Both the position numbers and the translations under genes were made by a program. A stretch of 64,000 bases of DNA from contig NC_014541.1 in the NCBI RefSeq assembly GCF_000148645.1, positions 3,247,139 to 3,311,138 on the forward strand, written 5' to 3'. Under the pieces are notes generated by a model. The model made no database searches, was not told the DNA's origin, and saw nothing but the letters and a program-made list of their open reading frames with translations. Positions 19,366 through 28,551 of this stretch are shown here, one piece after another (positions within the stretch are counted from its first letter, which is position 1; each line of letters begins with the position of its first letter). Origin of the DNA: Ferrimonas balearica DSM 9799 (GTDB lineage Bacteria; Pseudomonadota; Gammaproteobacteria; Enterobacterales; Shewanellaceae).

Positions 19366-20250
19366 ATGACCAATCCCTTCCATACCATCGGCCTGATTGG
19401 CAAACCGGATCATGACGGCGCCAACCAGACCCTGACCCGGCTGTTTTACTGGCTGCGCAAACAGGGCTACGAGGTACTGCTGGAACAGCGGGTGGCCAAA
19501 CACCTCGGCTGCGATAAAGCCGAACGCGTTGACCTTACCACTCTCGGACAGCGATGTGACCTGGCCATCGTCGTGGGCGGGGACGGCAATATGTTGGGCG
19601 CCGCGCGGGTGTTGTCCCGCTTCGATGTCGCGGTAATTGGGGTGAACCGGGGCAACCTGGGCTTCCTGACCGATCTCGACCCGGAACATTTTGAGGCACC
19701 GCTTGAGCGGGTGCTGGCTGGCGAATTCGATATTGAACGTCGCTTCCTGCTGCAGGCGGAGGTGTATCGTCATGGTGAGCTCAAAGCCTGCAATACCGCA
19801 GTGAACGAAGCGGTACTGCACCCGGGCAAAGTGGCGCACATGATCGAGTTCGAGGTGTATATCGATGGCCGCTTTATGTACAGCCAGCGCGCCGACGGCA
19901 TGATCGTTTCCAGCCCCACCGGCTCCACCGCGTATTCCCTCTCCGCCGGAGGCGCCATTCTCACCCCCAACCTGAACGCCGTAATTCTGGTGCCGATGTT
20001 CCCCCATACCCTGTCAGGCCGCCCCATCGTGGTGGACGGCGACAGCGAGGTGAAACTTATCGCGTCACCGGACATGGGCAGTCGGCCACTGGAGGTCAGC
20101 TGTGATGGCCACATTACTCTGGCGGCGCTGCCCGGCGATGAGATCGTCATCCGCAAGGCGGACCACGCGCTGCGCCTGATCCACCCCAAAGGCCACAGCT
20201 ACTTTCAGGTACTGCGCAGCAAACTGGGCTGGGGCAGCAAGTTGTTCTGA
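19366..20250 (+). CDS. nadK: NAD kinase
   Basis: Phosphorylates NAD to NADP in the cytoplasm. 294 residues from ATG 19366 ([20 protein letters not shown]), matching E. coli NadK (292). The ATP/NAD motif GGDGN is at 71-75, and the conserved [10 protein letters not shown], the [20 protein letters not shown] segment and the region [10 protein letters not shown] follow. An in-frame ATG at 19321 lies inside the grpE promoter and is unlikely to be used. Followed by a convergent SDR gene with only 3 bases between the stop codons. Confidence 0.97.
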   Translation: MTNPFHTIGLIGKPDHDGANQTLTRLFYWLRKQGYEVLLEQRVAKHLGCDKAERVDLTTLGQRCDLAIVVGGDGNMLGAARVLSRFDVAVIGVNRGNLGFLTDLDPEHFEAPLERVLAGEFDIERRFLLQAEVYRHGELKACNTAVNEAVLHPGKVAHMIEFEVYIDGRFMYSQRADGMIVSSPTGSTAYSLSAGGAILTPNLNAVILVPMFPHTLSGRPIVVDGDSEVKLIASPDMGSRPLEVSCDGHITLAALPGDEIVIRKADHALRLIHPKGHSYFQVLRSKLGWGSKLF

Positions 20251-20253
20251 CCC

Positions 20254-20952
20254 CTACCAAGGGATCACTTCGCGATACCGCAGAAAGGCCCCGCTGGGGC
20301 CTTTTTCGTCGAGGGTGGCCGCCCACACCAGATCCGCAGCGGCCTCCTCCGGCGAACGTGTCGCGCTGGCGCCGCCCATCTCCGTCCGCACCCAGCCCGG
20401 GCAGACCGAGTTCACCTTAATATTGGTGTCCGTCAGCTCCGCCGCCAGTTCCGCCGTCAGCGCATTCAGCCCCGCCTTGGAGATACGGTAAGCGGCGATA
20501 TAGGGCCCCATGTCGTTAAGGGCACCGTAGCCTGATGAGACGTTAACGATGCGGCCATACCCTTTGGCCTTCATCAGTGGCACCAGGGCACGGCACAAAT
20601 AGATGGGCCCCAGCAGGTTGGTTTGCAGCGTCAGGTTGAGCACCTCGTCGCTCAGGTCCATCAGTGACACGTCGTTGTCCAGAAACACCCCGGCGTTATT
20701 GACCAGCACATCCACCTGGCCAAAGTGGGTCTCCAGCCAGCCGGCTAACCCAGCCGCCGCCTGCGGGTCCCGCACATTCAATGCATAGGGCAGCGCCTGC
20801 CCGCCGCGCTGACGAATCTCCGCCGCCGCACGCTCTGCCGCTCCGGCATCGCGGGCACTCAGCACCACCTGAAATCCCCGTTCCGCCAACTGCAATGCCA
20901 CCTGCCAACCGATCCCCCGATTGGCGCCCGTTACCACCGCCACTGCACTCAT
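20254..20952 (-). CDS. Short-chain dehydrogenase (carbonyl-reductase-like)
   Basis: 232 residues. Cofactor motif GANRGIG at 8-14, NNAG, catalytic Ser in NVSSGYG, Tyr/Lys in YRISK, and PGWVRTEMGG. The sequence TGANRGIGWQVALQLAERG and the AxxSPEEAAADLVWAATL ending resemble carbonyl reductase 1-type SDRs, which reduce ketones or quinones with NADPH; the true substrate is unknown. ATG 20952 is backed by GGAGGAG upstream. It shares the ~150-base divergent region with recN. Confidence 0.88.
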   Translation of the reverse strand: MSAVAVVTGANRGIGWQVALQLAERGFQVVLSARDAGAAERAAAEIRQRGGQALPYALNVRDPQAAAGLAGWLETHFGQVDVLVNNAGVFLDNDVSLMDLSDEVLNLTLQTNLLGPIYLCRALVPLMKAKGYGRIVNVSSGYGALNDMGPYIAAYRISKAGLNALTAELAAELTDTNIKVNSVCPGWVRTEMGGASATRSPEEAAADLVWAATLDEKGPSGAFLRYREVIPW

Positions 20953-21029
20953 GACCCGCTCCTCCAGGCAAAATGTCAGCGTACGCACAAAATTTTAGGC
21001 CCGCCGCTTTACCGGGTAAAAAAACCGCA

Positions 21030-21069
21030 TATACTGTATCTCCGTACAGCACTGTTTATCTGCACAGTT
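21030..21069 (+). promoter_or_regulatory. recN promoter with two tandem LexA boxes
   Basis: Box 1 TACTGTATCTCCGTACAG (21032-21049) and box 2 CTGTTTATCTGCACAG (21052-21067) both fit CTGT-N8-ACAG. A -10 (TATACT, 21030-21035) overlaps box 1, with a weak -35 (TTTACC, 21008-21013), so LexA would block the promoter directly. Tandem LexA boxes are also known at E. coli recN. Confidence 0.88.
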
Positions 21070-21101
21070 AACGACACAGATTAACTACACAGGGACGCGT
21101 C

Positions 21102-22772
21102 ATGCTCACTCAACTGACGGTTGCCAATTTTGCCATCGTAAAATTTTTGGAACTCGATTTTGCCCCCGGAATGACCACCATCACCGGCGAAACCGGCGCA
21201 GGGAAATCGATCGCCATCGATGCCCTCAGCCTCTGCCTCGGTGGTCGTGGCGAAGCCGGCATGGTGCGCCCCGGCGCAGAGCGGGCTGAGATCTCCGCCC
21301 GCTTTGACGTTGCCGCCATCCCCGCTGCCCTGCAGTGGCTGCGCAGCAACGCCCTGGACGACGACGAAGAGTGCATCCTGCGCCGTAGCATCAGCAGTGA
21401 GGGGCGCTCCCGCGCCTGGATCAACGGCAATCCGGTGCCGCTTTCCCAGCTCAAAGCCCTGGGCGAAACCCTGATCAGCATCCATGGCCAGCATGCCCAT
21501 CACGGCATGCTGCACAGCGATACGCAGCTGGCCCTGCTGGATCAGTACGCCGGTCACTTCAACCTGCTGAAACAGTGTCAGGATGCCTACCAGCAGTGGA
21601 AATCCCTCGACCTGCAGCTGAAACAGCTCAAAGAGCAGCAGGAGCAGCGCCAGGCGCGGGCGCAGTTACTGGAGTATCAGGTACAGGAGCTGGACGAATT
21701 CGCCCTGCAACCGGGCGAGTTTGAAGCCATTGAGGTGGAACACCGCCGCCTGGCCAACTGCGGCACCCTGCTGGAACAAAGCCAACGCGCTCTGTATCTG
21801 CTCAGTGAGGGGGATGAGGTCAGCGTTCAGGCCCTGTTGCAGCAAGCCATCAGTCAGGTGGATGCCCTCGCCGGCGAAGACCCGGCCCTGGCCGACATCA
21901 CCAACATGCTGCACGAAGGCCTGATTCAGGTGCAGGAGAGCAGCAGCGAACTGGAGCGCTATCGCGACCGGCTGGAGATGGACCCAGAGCGCTTTAATGA
22001 GCTGGAAAACCGCCTGTCACGCGCCATGACCCTGGCCCGCAAGCATATGGTCTCCGCCCATGAACTGGCCCAGCACCACCAGCAATTGGCGGACGAGCTG
22101 GCCGACCTGGCAGGCAGTGACGAACAGATCGAACAGCTGGGCGAGGCCCGCGATGCCGCCCGTGAGCAACTGGCCGAGCGTGCCCTGAAGCTGAATAAGA
22201 GCCGCCAGCGCTACGCCCGTGAACTGGATAAACTGGTGACCGACAATCTGAAAGCCCTGGCCATGCCCCATGCCCGCTTCCAGATCAGCGTCGAGCATCG
22301 TGCCGACGCGCTGTCGCCCACCGGGGCAGACCGGGTGCAGTTCCTCGTTACCACCAACCCGGGGCAGCCGCTGCAACCCATCGCCAAATCCGCCTCCGGT
22401 GGCGAACTGTCACGCATCGGCCTGGCCATTCAGGTGATCACCGCGAAGAAGGTGGCCACCCCAACCCTGATTTTCGACGAAGTGGATGTGGGGATCTCCG
22501 GCCCCACCGCCGCCGTCGTCGGCCGCATGTTGCGCCAGCTGGGCCAGTCCACTCAGGTGTTCTGTGTGACCCACCTGCCCCAGGTGGCGGGGAATGGCCA
22601 TAACCACATGTTTGTGGCCAAACAGAGCCAGGGCAAGAGCACCGAAACGCGCATGACGCCGCTGCTGGGAGAAGCCCGGTTGCAGGAACTGGCCCGTTTG
22701 CTGGGTGGCGATACCATCACCGACAACACCCTGGCCAATGCCCGCGAACTGCTGGTGTCGGACACGGATTGA
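21102..22772 (+). CDS. recN: DNA repair protein RecN
   Basis: SMC-like ATPase for double-strand break repair, part of the SOS response. 556 residues (E. coli 553). Walker A GETGAGKS at 29-36, the Q-loop region SIHGQHAHHGML near 125, a long central coiled coil (about 155-370), the signature SGGELSRIGLAIQV and the Walker B TLIFDEVDVGISG followed by VTHLPQVAGNGH. Induction by DNA damage is indicated by the tandem LexA boxes. It lies downstream of nadK as in many gammaproteobacteria, separated here by one SDR gene. Confidence 0.97.
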   Translation: MLTQLTVANFAIVKFLELDFAPGMTTITGETGAGKSIAIDALSLCLGGRGEAGMVRPGAERAEISARFDVAAIPAALQWLRSNALDDDEECILRRSISSEGRSRAWINGNPVPLSQLKALGETLISIHGQHAHHGMLHSDTQLALLDQYAGHFNLLKQCQDAYQQWKSLDLQLKQLKEQQEQRQARAQLLEYQVQELDEFALQPGEFEAIEVEHRRLANCGTLLEQSQRALYLLSEGDEVSVQALLQQAISQVDALAGEDPALADITNMLHEGLIQVQESSSELERYRDRLEMDPERFNELENRLSRAMTLARKHMVSAHELAQHHQQLADELADLAGSDEQIEQLGEARDAAREQLAERALKLNKSRQRYARELDKLVTDNLKALAMPHARFQISVEHRADALSPTGADRVQFLVTTNPGQPLQPIAKSASGGELSRIGLAIQVITAKKVATPTLIFDEVDVGISGPTAAVVGRMLRQLGQSTQVFCVTHLPQVAGNGHNHMFVAKQSQGKSTETRMTPLLGEARLQELARLLGGDTITDNTLANARELLVSDTD

Positions 22773-22920
22773 GCAGTCAGAGTCGGTTGTGAACTGGATC
22801 GGGAACGGGCGGACAAAAGCCTGATCCGGATCACGCCGATGCCCCTATGGCAATGCTAGCGTTACCCCTAGGAAGCCTTTTGAACCCGATTTCTCAAAGC
22901 TTAAAACTAGGAGGACGCCT

Positions 22921-24072
22921 ATGTCCGCAACTAAGTTTTTTATCCCTTCCGTCAATACCTTAGGTCGTGGTGCGTTGGATGATGCCATCCAGGACATCAG
23001 CACCCTGGGCTTTACCAAGGGGCTGGTGGTGACCGATACCCCACTGGTTGAGCTGGGGCTGGTGGCCAAACTGACCGAAGCCTTGGGTCAACAGGGGATC
23101 GGCTCGGTGGTTTTCGATGGCGTTCAGCCCAACCCCACCACCGCCAACGTCGAAGCCGGCCTGGCCCTGTTCCGCCAGCACCAGTGTGACTTCGTTATCT
23201 CCTTCGGCGGCGGCTCTCCCCACGACTGCGCCAAGGGCATCGCTCTGGTGGCCACCAACGGTGGCGATATCCGCGATTACGAAGGGGTCGACCAATCCGC
23301 CAAACCGCAAGCCCCGCTGGTGGCGATCAACACCACCGCCGGCACCGCCTCCGAGATGACCCGGTTCTGCATCATCACTGACGAAGCCCGTCACATTAAG
23401 ATGGCCATCGTGGACAAGCACACCACCCCGCTGCTGTCCGTTAACGACCCCGAGCTGATGCTGGCCAAACCCAAAGCGCTGACCGCCGCCACCGGCATGG
23501 ACGCGCTCACCCACGCCGTGGAAGCCTACGTTTCCATCGCCGCCACCCCGATCACCGACGCCTGCGCCGAGAAAGCCATCGCTTTGATCAGCCAGTACCT
23601 GCGTCGCGCCGTTGAAGACGGCAGCGATATCGAAGCCCGGGAACAGATGGCCTACGCCCAGTTCCTGGCCGGCATGGCCTTTAACAACGCCAGCCTCGGC
23701 TACGTGCACGCCATGGCCCACCAACTTGGCGGCTTCTATGACCTGCCCCACGGCGTCTGCAACGCCATCCTGCTGCCCCACGTGCAGGCGTACAACGCCA
23801 AGGTGGCAGCACGTCAGTTGGCCGGCGTTGCCCGCTGCATGGGCGTGGATACCCGTGGTATGAGCGATGACGAAGCAGCCCAACAGGCCCTGGCCGCCAT
23901 CCGCACCCTGTCCGCCGACATCCAAATCCCGGCCAACCTGACCGAGTTGGGCGTAAAAGCCGAGGACATTCCGACTCTGGCCACCAACGCCCTGAACGAT
24001 GCCTGCGGCCTGACCAACCCGAAACAGGCCACTCACGAGGAGATCTGCGCCATCTTCCAGGCCGCCATGTAA
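22921..24072 (+). CDS. yiaY: Iron-containing alcohol dehydrogenase (YiaY-like)
   Basis: 383 residues, exactly the length of E. coli YiaY, with near-identical stretches such as [37 protein letters not shown] and [20 protein letters not shown]. The metal ligands are supplied by the region [10 protein letters not shown] and the two His in [16 protein letters not shown]. Uses NAD(H) to interconvert short alcohols and aldehydes; the physiological substrate is not certain. A strong ribosome site (AGGAGG) is present and the ~145 bases upstream are free for a promoter. A terminator follows. Confidence 0.93.
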   Translation: MSATKFFIPSVNTLGRGALDDAIQDISTLGFTKGLVVTDTPLVELGLVAKLTEALGQQGIGSVVFDGVQPNPTTANVEAGLALFRQHQCDFVISFGGGSPHDCAKGIALVATNGGDIRDYEGVDQSAKPQAPLVAINTTAGTASEMTRFCIITDEARHIKMAIVDKHTTPLLSVNDPELMLAKPKALTAATGMDALTHAVEAYVSIAATPITDACAEKAIALISQYLRRAVEDGSDIEAREQMAYAQFLAGMAFNNASLGYVHAMAHQLGGFYDLPHGVCNAILLPHVQAYNAKVAARQLAGVARCMGVDTRGMSDDEAAQQALAAIRTLSADIQIPANLTELGVKAEDIPTLATNALNDACGLTNPKQATHEEICAIFQAAM

Positions 24073-24086
24073 CGGCCCTGGCCACC

Positions 24087-24114
24087 AAAAGCTCCCTCCG
24101 GGGAGCTTTTTTTG
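24087..24114 (+). terminator. Terminator after yiaY
   Basis: AAAAGCTCCC / GGGAGCTTTT stem with a TCCG loop and T-run. Confidence 0.9.
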
Positions 24115-24169
24115 TCCCCCCGGCTTGGTTATGATGCCTCTCTAACGCCAAGGTAACGCAGAGATTAGG

Positions 24170-24541
24170 ATGAAGCAGTTCAGGATGCTGATGGTGGCCG
24201 CCGCACTCAGTGCCGGTGTCACCGGTTGCTCGGTCTTCGATTGGATGGTTTACAAGATCGACATCCCTCAAGGGAATTTTATCGAGCAGAATCAGGTGGA
24301 AAAGCTGCGTATTGGCATGAACCGCGAGCAGGTGGAGTTTGTCCTCGGCCGCCCGGTGCTGCGTGACAGCTTCGCTTCCGACACCTGGTACTACGTCTAC
24401 CAGTTTAAGAATGGCCGCACCAATGAGCTCACCCGCAAAGAGCTGGTGGTGCACTTTGCCGATGACGCGGTGGTCTCCGTCGACGGGGATTACACCCTGA
24501 GCGACAACTTCAACACCCCACTGCAGGGCGGTCGTCCGTAA
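24170..24541 (+). CDS. bamE: Outer-membrane assembly lipoprotein BamE
   Basis: Small lipoprotein of the Bam complex that helps fold outer-membrane proteins. 123 residues with lipobox VTGC (Cys20). The conserved motifs YKIDIPQGN, RIGMNREQVEFVLGRP and DTWYYVYQFKNG are diagnostic. It has its own promoter region and is convergent with rnfH-ratA; this bamE/rnfH/ratA/smpB/ssrA order is conserved in the group. Confidence 0.95.
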   Translation: MKQFRMLMVAAALSAGVTGCSVFDWMVYKIDIPQGNFIEQNQVEKLRIGMNREQVEFVLGRPVLRDSFASDTWYYVYQFKNGRTNELTRKELVVHFADDAVVSVDGDYTLSDNFNTPLQGGRP

Positions 24542-24558
24542 CCGCACCATCAGACAGC

Positions 24559-24588
24559 AAAAAGGGCGGCCAATGGCCGCCCTTTTGT
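24559..24588. terminator. Bidirectional terminator between bamE and rnfH
   Basis: GGGCGGCCA / TGGCCGCCC inverted repeat with A-run and T-run flanks between the convergent genes. Confidence 0.8.
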
Positions 24589-24612
24589 TTTCGGGTTGCA
24601 GTAGTCGAAGCG

Positions 24613-24960
24613 TTATTCCGGCTTGGCCCGCAGCGGGTTCGGCTTGCCACCGGTCACCGCATCAGCGCGACCTTCGCTCTTCGCTTTTTCTGCCCGGCGC
24701 TTGCGCACCTCGCGCGGGTCCGCAATCAGCGGCCGGTAGATCTCGACGCGCTCACCCGGTTCCAGCACCTGAGTCAGCTTTACGGTACGGCTGAAGATGC
24801 CGATCTTCAGTTTGGTCAGATCAATCTCAGGAAACCGCGCCAGTACGCCGGACGCTTCGATGGCCGCCTCCGCCGTGCTGCCCACCGGCACCATCAACTT
24901 ACGGATAAAGGCTTCATCCGGCAGCGCGTACACCACCTCCACCTGCATCATCTCAGCCAC
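24613..24960 (-). CDS. rnfH: RnfH family ubiquitin-like protein
   Basis: 115 residues from the GTG at 24960, which has AAGGAGG six bases upstream; the ATGs at 24951 and 24948 are less well placed. The beta-grasp fold protein reads [41 protein letters not shown], followed by a basic tail ([18 protein letters not shown]). The ratA-rnfH pairing is widespread; the biochemical role is not settled. The start overlaps the ratA stop by 8 bases, indicating coupled translation. Confidence 0.92.
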   Translation of the reverse strand: MAEMMQVEVVYALPDEAFIRKLMVPVGSTAEAAIEASGVLARFPEIDLTKLKIGIFSRTVKLTQVLEPGERVEIYRPLIADPREVRKRRAEKAKSEGRADAVTGGKPNPLRAKPE

Positions 24961-25387
24961 GGTAGACCTCCTTGGCACGTTCGGAGAAGGCGTGCACCAT
25001 GTTCTGGGCCAGTTCGTTGAACACCTTACCGAACGCCTTTTCCACCAGCGCATTGGTGAATTCAAAGTTGAGGCTCAGCTCCACTTTGCAGGCGTCCTCG
25101 CGCAGCGGCAGAAAACGCCAAACGCCCTGCAGCTGCCGGAACGGACCGGATTCCAGCGCCATCGCAATCTCGGAATCCGCCACCAGGGTGTTGCGGGTGG
25201 TAAAGGTCTGGGCAATGCCCGCCTTGCGCACCGAAACCGAGGCACGCATCTGGGCGTCATCGGCCTCGTGCACCTCGGAGCCAACACAGCCAGGCAGGAA
25301 CTGCGGGTACGCCGCAACGTCGTTCACCAGGGCGTACATCTGCGGCGCGCTGAAGCGCACCAGGGCGCTTCGATTGATCTCGGGCAT
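24953..25387 (-). CDS. ratA: RatA family START/coenzyme Q-binding protein
   Basis: 144 residues of the polyketide-cyclase/START fold (COQ10-like): [39 protein letters not shown], then FTTRNTL and the C-terminal helix [20 protein letters not shown]. In E. coli RatA is described as interfering with ribosome subunit joining, while eukaryotic relatives bind ubiquinone lipids; which applies here is open. Divergent from smpB, overlapping with rnfH. Confidence 0.92.
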   Translation of the reverse strand: MPEINRSALVRFSAPQMYALVNDVAAYPQFLPGCVGSEVHEADDAQMRASVSVRKAGIAQTFTTRNTLVADSEIAMALESGPFRQLQGVWRFLPLREDACKVELSLNFEFTNALVEKAFGKVFNELAQNMVHAFSERAKEVYRG

Positions 25388-25459
25388 ATAACCTCTCCCA
25401 AATTCGGAATTGGGCTATTTTGCCACAGCGAAGACGATACCAAAATGGCGTCGGGCGGG

Positions 25460-25465
25460 TATAAT
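25460..25465 (+). promoter_or_regulatory. smpB -10 box close to the start codon
   Basis: A perfect TATAAT lies only 9 bases before the smpB ATG, with no convincing -35 at the usual distance and no ribosome site in the gap. A transcript starting 6-7 bases later would be nearly leaderless. Confidence 0.5.
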
Positions 25466-25474
25466 GCTGCGCCT

Positions 25475-25963
25475 ATGGCAAAGAAAAACGCAAAGAAATC
25501 CACGCCCACTTCCTCGACCATCGCGCTGAACAAAAAAGCGAAGCACGAGTACAAGTTCCTCGAGAAGTTTGAGGCGGGTCTGGCCCTGCAGGGCTGGGAA
25601 GTCAAATCCATGCGGGCAGGTAAAGTGAACCTGACCGACTGCTATGTGATCATCCAACGTGGTGAGGCCTACCTCGTGGGCTGCAACATCACCCCGCTGA
25701 ACACCGCCTCCACCCACGTGGTGTGTGAACCCATGCGCTCCCGTAAGCTGCTGCTCAACCGCCGCGAGCTGGACCGGCTGATTGGCCAGGTGGAGCAGAA
25801 GGGTCTCACCATCGTGCCGGTGGCGCTGTACTGGAAGAAGTCGTTCGCCAAGCTGGAGATTGCCCTGGCCCAGGGTAAACAGACGCACGACAAGCGCCAG
25901 GACAGCAAAGAGCGCGACTGGCAGCGGGAGAAAGCCCGCGTGATGAAAGGCTCGATGCGCTGA
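25475..25963 (+). CDS. smpB: SsrA-binding protein SmpB
   Basis: Binds tmRNA and brings it to stalled ribosomes. 162 residues: basic N-terminus, then [35 protein letters not shown], the motif [28 protein letters not shown] and a basic tail ending [10 protein letters not shown], all as in E. coli SmpB (160). The in-frame region upstream overlaps ratA and is not coding on this strand. Its partner ssrA begins 68 bases downstream. Confidence 0.96.
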   Translation: MAKKNAKKSTPTSSTIALNKKAKHEYKFLEKFEAGLALQGWEVKSMRAGKVNLTDCYVIIQRGEAYLVGCNITPLNTASTHVVCEPMRSRKLLLNRRELDRLIGQVEQKGLTIVPVALYWKKSFAKLEIALAQGKQTHDKRQDSKERDWQREKARVMKGSMR

Positions 25964-25989
25964 TTGCTGTCGATCTATCCAGTTATGGC

Positions 25990-26019
25990 TTGGCGCCGCC
26001 GAGCCAGCCGTGGTAGACT
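25990..26019 (+). promoter_or_regulatory. Probable ssrA promoter
   Basis: TTGGCG (25990-25995), 18 bases, TAGACT (26014-26019), a few bases before the mature 5' end of tmRNA at 26032; a short precursor leader would be removed by RNase P. Confidence 0.6.
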
Positions 26020-26031
26020 GACGAAGTACTT

Positions 26032-26391
26032 GGGGTCGATTCAGGATTCGACGGGATATTAAAGCCCAAGGTGCATGCCGTGGGGCGGTTGGCCACGTAA
26101 AAAGCCGCAAAAAAATAGTCGCAAACGACGAAAACTACGCACTCGCTGCCTAATAAGCAGTAGAGAGCCTGCCTCCAAAGCCCCGCCTACTGGCTGAGGA
26201 TTCAAGGCAGTCAAACCCTGTAGGATCGCGTGGAACCTTTGTCCGTAGGTGAAGCGTTAAAACTAATCGGACTCGCCCTAGCGAAGCCTGCCACTCGGCG
26301 TCGTACGGGTTAACTAAATGAGATGGCTAAGCATGTAGGACCGACGGTGTAGGTATTTCGGACGCGGGTTCAACTCCCGCCGACTCCACCA
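26032..26391 (+). ncRNA. ssrA: Transfer-messenger RNA (tmRNA)
   Basis: Rescues stalled ribosomes and tags truncated proteins. The 5' end GGGGTCGATTCAGGATTCGA and the 3' end with the T-arm GGTTCAACTCCCGCC and encoded CCA pair into the tRNA-like domain. The resume codon GCA at 26121 opens the tag reading frame ANDENYALAA followed by TAA (26121-26153), the same tag as E. coli. Conserved AAAAAAATAGTCGCAAACGA precedes it. About 360 nt. The 3' end is intact, with its terminator next to it. Confidence 0.98.
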
Positions 26392-26401
26392 AACGCGTTT
26401 G

Positions 26402-26430
26402 AAAAGCCCATCCGAAAGGATGGGCTTTTT
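26402..26430 (+). terminator. Terminator after ssrA
   Basis: AAAGCCCATCC / GGATGGGCTTT with a GAAA loop and T-run. A copy with one mismatch is at 29529-29554. Confidence 0.88.
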
Positions 26431-26666
26431 GGTTTTCTGGCTCCGGTAAATTCTGTCTTTCCAAAGACTTACCAACCCGCTTCCTCTGCCAGCTCCCAGC
26501 CCTCCCCCAACCTTCCGTCCCGTGGCATCGGACGATCCAATTCACACATTCCGACTCCGGTATGCAATCAACCATTCGGCTCCCTTTTTCTACCTGTTCC
26601 CGACCGGTGTTGAACTTTATTTTCTCGCCAATTCAAGAAGGTGTGATGAAGTCCTGAGGATCAGCC

Positions 26667-28187
26667 ATGAAACACAGTTGGGCCGGAACCAAACGAGAGA
26701 GCCAGTTCGCTCTGATTGCCGTAGCCATGATGAGCGCGACCATCGCGGGTTGCAGCGGCCAAGCCCCAACGTCCCCCGAACCGTTGACCACCTCTGCGGT
26801 GATTGGCGAGGTCACGATGATCAATCCCATCAGCCACATTGGCGATGACCAGGATGGGTGGCGCTTAGATGTGGTTGCCGTCGAGGCGGAGAAGGGGGTG
26901 GCGAGCGTTGAGAATAACCGGATCCGCTTTCAGCCCCGACAGATTGGCGTTGCCCGCCTGGATTACACCCTGACCAGTGCACAAGGCGCGCAGCGGCACT
27001 CCTATGTTGAGGTGACGGTTCAAGCCCACCACCTGAGCTATGTGGGCAGCGAGGCCTGCCTGACCTGTCACATCGATCAAGAGTCCTTCCTGCTGACTGG
27101 ACATAACTTTAAGCTGAGCCCAATCAAGGATGGCCAGGCACCCGAACTGCCCTACACCGATGTGTCTGGCGCCCTGAAATTCGTCAAAGGGGTGAACAGT
27201 TCGCAGGGTGATCCGCAAGGGTTTGAAGACGTCAGCCATGTCATCGGCGGCTATATGCGCACCGTGATGTTTCTGGATAAGAACGGCTACATCTTTGCCG
27301 GTGACAATGCCCGACTGGACCTGCCAGCCGATGGCGAACCTTTCGGTCCTGAGCACATCATTCCGGTGCCGACCCGGGGAGACGGTCACGATACCCGTCC
27401 GTACGTTTGCGGCCGCTGCCACACCACCGGTTGGCTGGATTACACCAAACAGCCCGGCGATCTGCGCCATCGGCAACGACAGAATGACCTGCCCGGCATG
27501 ACCGGCACCTTCGAGCAACCGGGGGTTCAGTGCGAAGCGTGTCACGGTGCTGGCAGCGAGCACATCGCCATGCCGACCAAAGAGAACATCACCCGTGTGG
27601 CCCAGGGCCGCTCCCGGGCAACGCTATTGAGCCCGGGCATGGGCTTTGGCGAAGCGATCAGTTGCGGTGAGTGCCACTCTGAAGATGGCCAGCGTCATTA
27701 CCCCTCGTTTATGAGTCACTACAATAAAGACTTTGGTGGCGACAGCCTGGGGGGACGGGTTACCGAATACGCTTATGGCGGGCGCTACACGCTGGATGGT
27801 CTGCTGGGGATGGACCCGGATACCGGCATCGCCGAAGGGGCCAAACGCGACTTCCAATGCACCGATTGCCACAACCCGCACAAATCGACGGTAAACCGGG
27901 ACAAACCGGAACACGCCGGCGCATTGAAAACCGCCTGCCAGGATTGCCACACAATGGCCTTCAACGATAAAGCCCACGAGAAGATGGCGGCTTGTACAGA
28001 TTGTCATATGCCAACCTCTGCGCACATCTTTAAGATTGACCTGTCTGAGCCGTCAGACTCGGCGTACCACTACTCGGCAGATGGTCGTTACCGCCAGCCC
28101 TGGCTGCGGGCAGTGGAAGCCTGTAAGCGCTGCCACCAGCAGGATTATGAACAGCGGGCACGCACCCTTACCACGGTGCACAAGTAA
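26667..28187 (+). CDS. Octahaem c-type cytochrome lipoprotein
   Basis: 506 residues with a lipoprotein signal (IAGC, Cys29), so attached to a membrane facing the periplasm or exterior. Residues ~35-122 look like an Ig/cadherin-type beta domain without haem. Eight CxxCH haem motifs start at Cys131, 248, 289, 333, 398, 424, 443 and 486. The spacing with a long gap between haems 1 and 2 does not match the decahaem Mtr proteins. A role in periplasmic or extracellular electron transfer is likely; the partner is unknown. Met1 at 26667 is followed by several Met (21, 22). It has no haem-protein neighbours in the window; an AraC regulator follows. Confidence 0.88.
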   Translation: MKHSWAGTKRESQFALIAVAMMSATIAGCSGQAPTSPEPLTTSAVIGEVTMINPISHIGDDQDGWRLDVVAVEAEKGVASVENNRIRFQPRQIGVARLDYTLTSAQGAQRHSYVEVTVQAHHLSYVGSEACLTCHIDQESFLLTGHNFKLSPIKDGQAPELPYTDVSGALKFVKGVNSSQGDPQGFEDVSHVIGGYMRTVMFLDKNGYIFAGDNARLDLPADGEPFGPEHIIPVPTRGDGHDTRPYVCGRCHTTGWLDYTKQPGDLRHRQRQNDLPGMTGTFEQPGVQCEACHGAGSEHIAMPTKENITRVAQGRSRATLLSPGMGFGEAISCGECHSEDGQRHYPSFMSHYNKDFGGDSLGGRVTEYAYGGRYTLDGLLGMDPDTGIAEGAKRDFQCTDCHNPHKSTVNRDKPEHAGALKTACQDCHTMAFNDKAHEKMAACTDCHMPTSAHIFKIDLSEPSDSAYHYSADGRYRQPWLRAVEACKRCHQQDYEQRARTLTTVHK

Positions 28188-28551
28188 TCGGATAAGAGGG
28201 GGCTGTCGCGGTCGATTGCCCCCTTTTGTCAATAAACCCGGCCGACACTCCCCCTTCCCTATTCTCAGTGGCGGAGCAAGTCACCGTATGGATCCCACAG
28301 ACCCGTTTCACATTTTTTCAACCTGGTATCGAATTGACCATTTGGCGGTCCGGCTGGACCTGTGCTGTTGTTCCGCGAAACAGTACGTTTTTTCACAAAA
28401 CTGGAAACCTGCTCATCCTGCGGGCCAAACCATAAGGCGCTGAAAGTAATCATGGCCTTGGTCACCGATGAATTAGAATCAAGACTTCAGGCATCTTCGC
28501 GTTTCCCTTTGATGGCCGTCAGGCCAGCTGGGGGGTATTGAGGGCAATATT
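28188..28551. other. Gap between cytochrome and AraC genes
   Basis: 364 bases. Near its left edge, GGGGG(C) and GCCCCC arms followed by TTTTGT (about 28197-28230) form a modest terminator for the cytochrome gene. A 29-codon frame from ATG 28452 to TGA 28541 precedes the AraC gene but has no clear ribosome site. Nothing else could be supported. Confidence 0.45.

Noticed and set aside
26327-26575. 82-codon minus-strand ORF covering the 3' end of tmRNA
   Set aside because: It lies antisense over the tmRNA acceptor end and terminator. The peptide ESAGVEPASEIPTP is the usual artefact of translating this RNA backwards.
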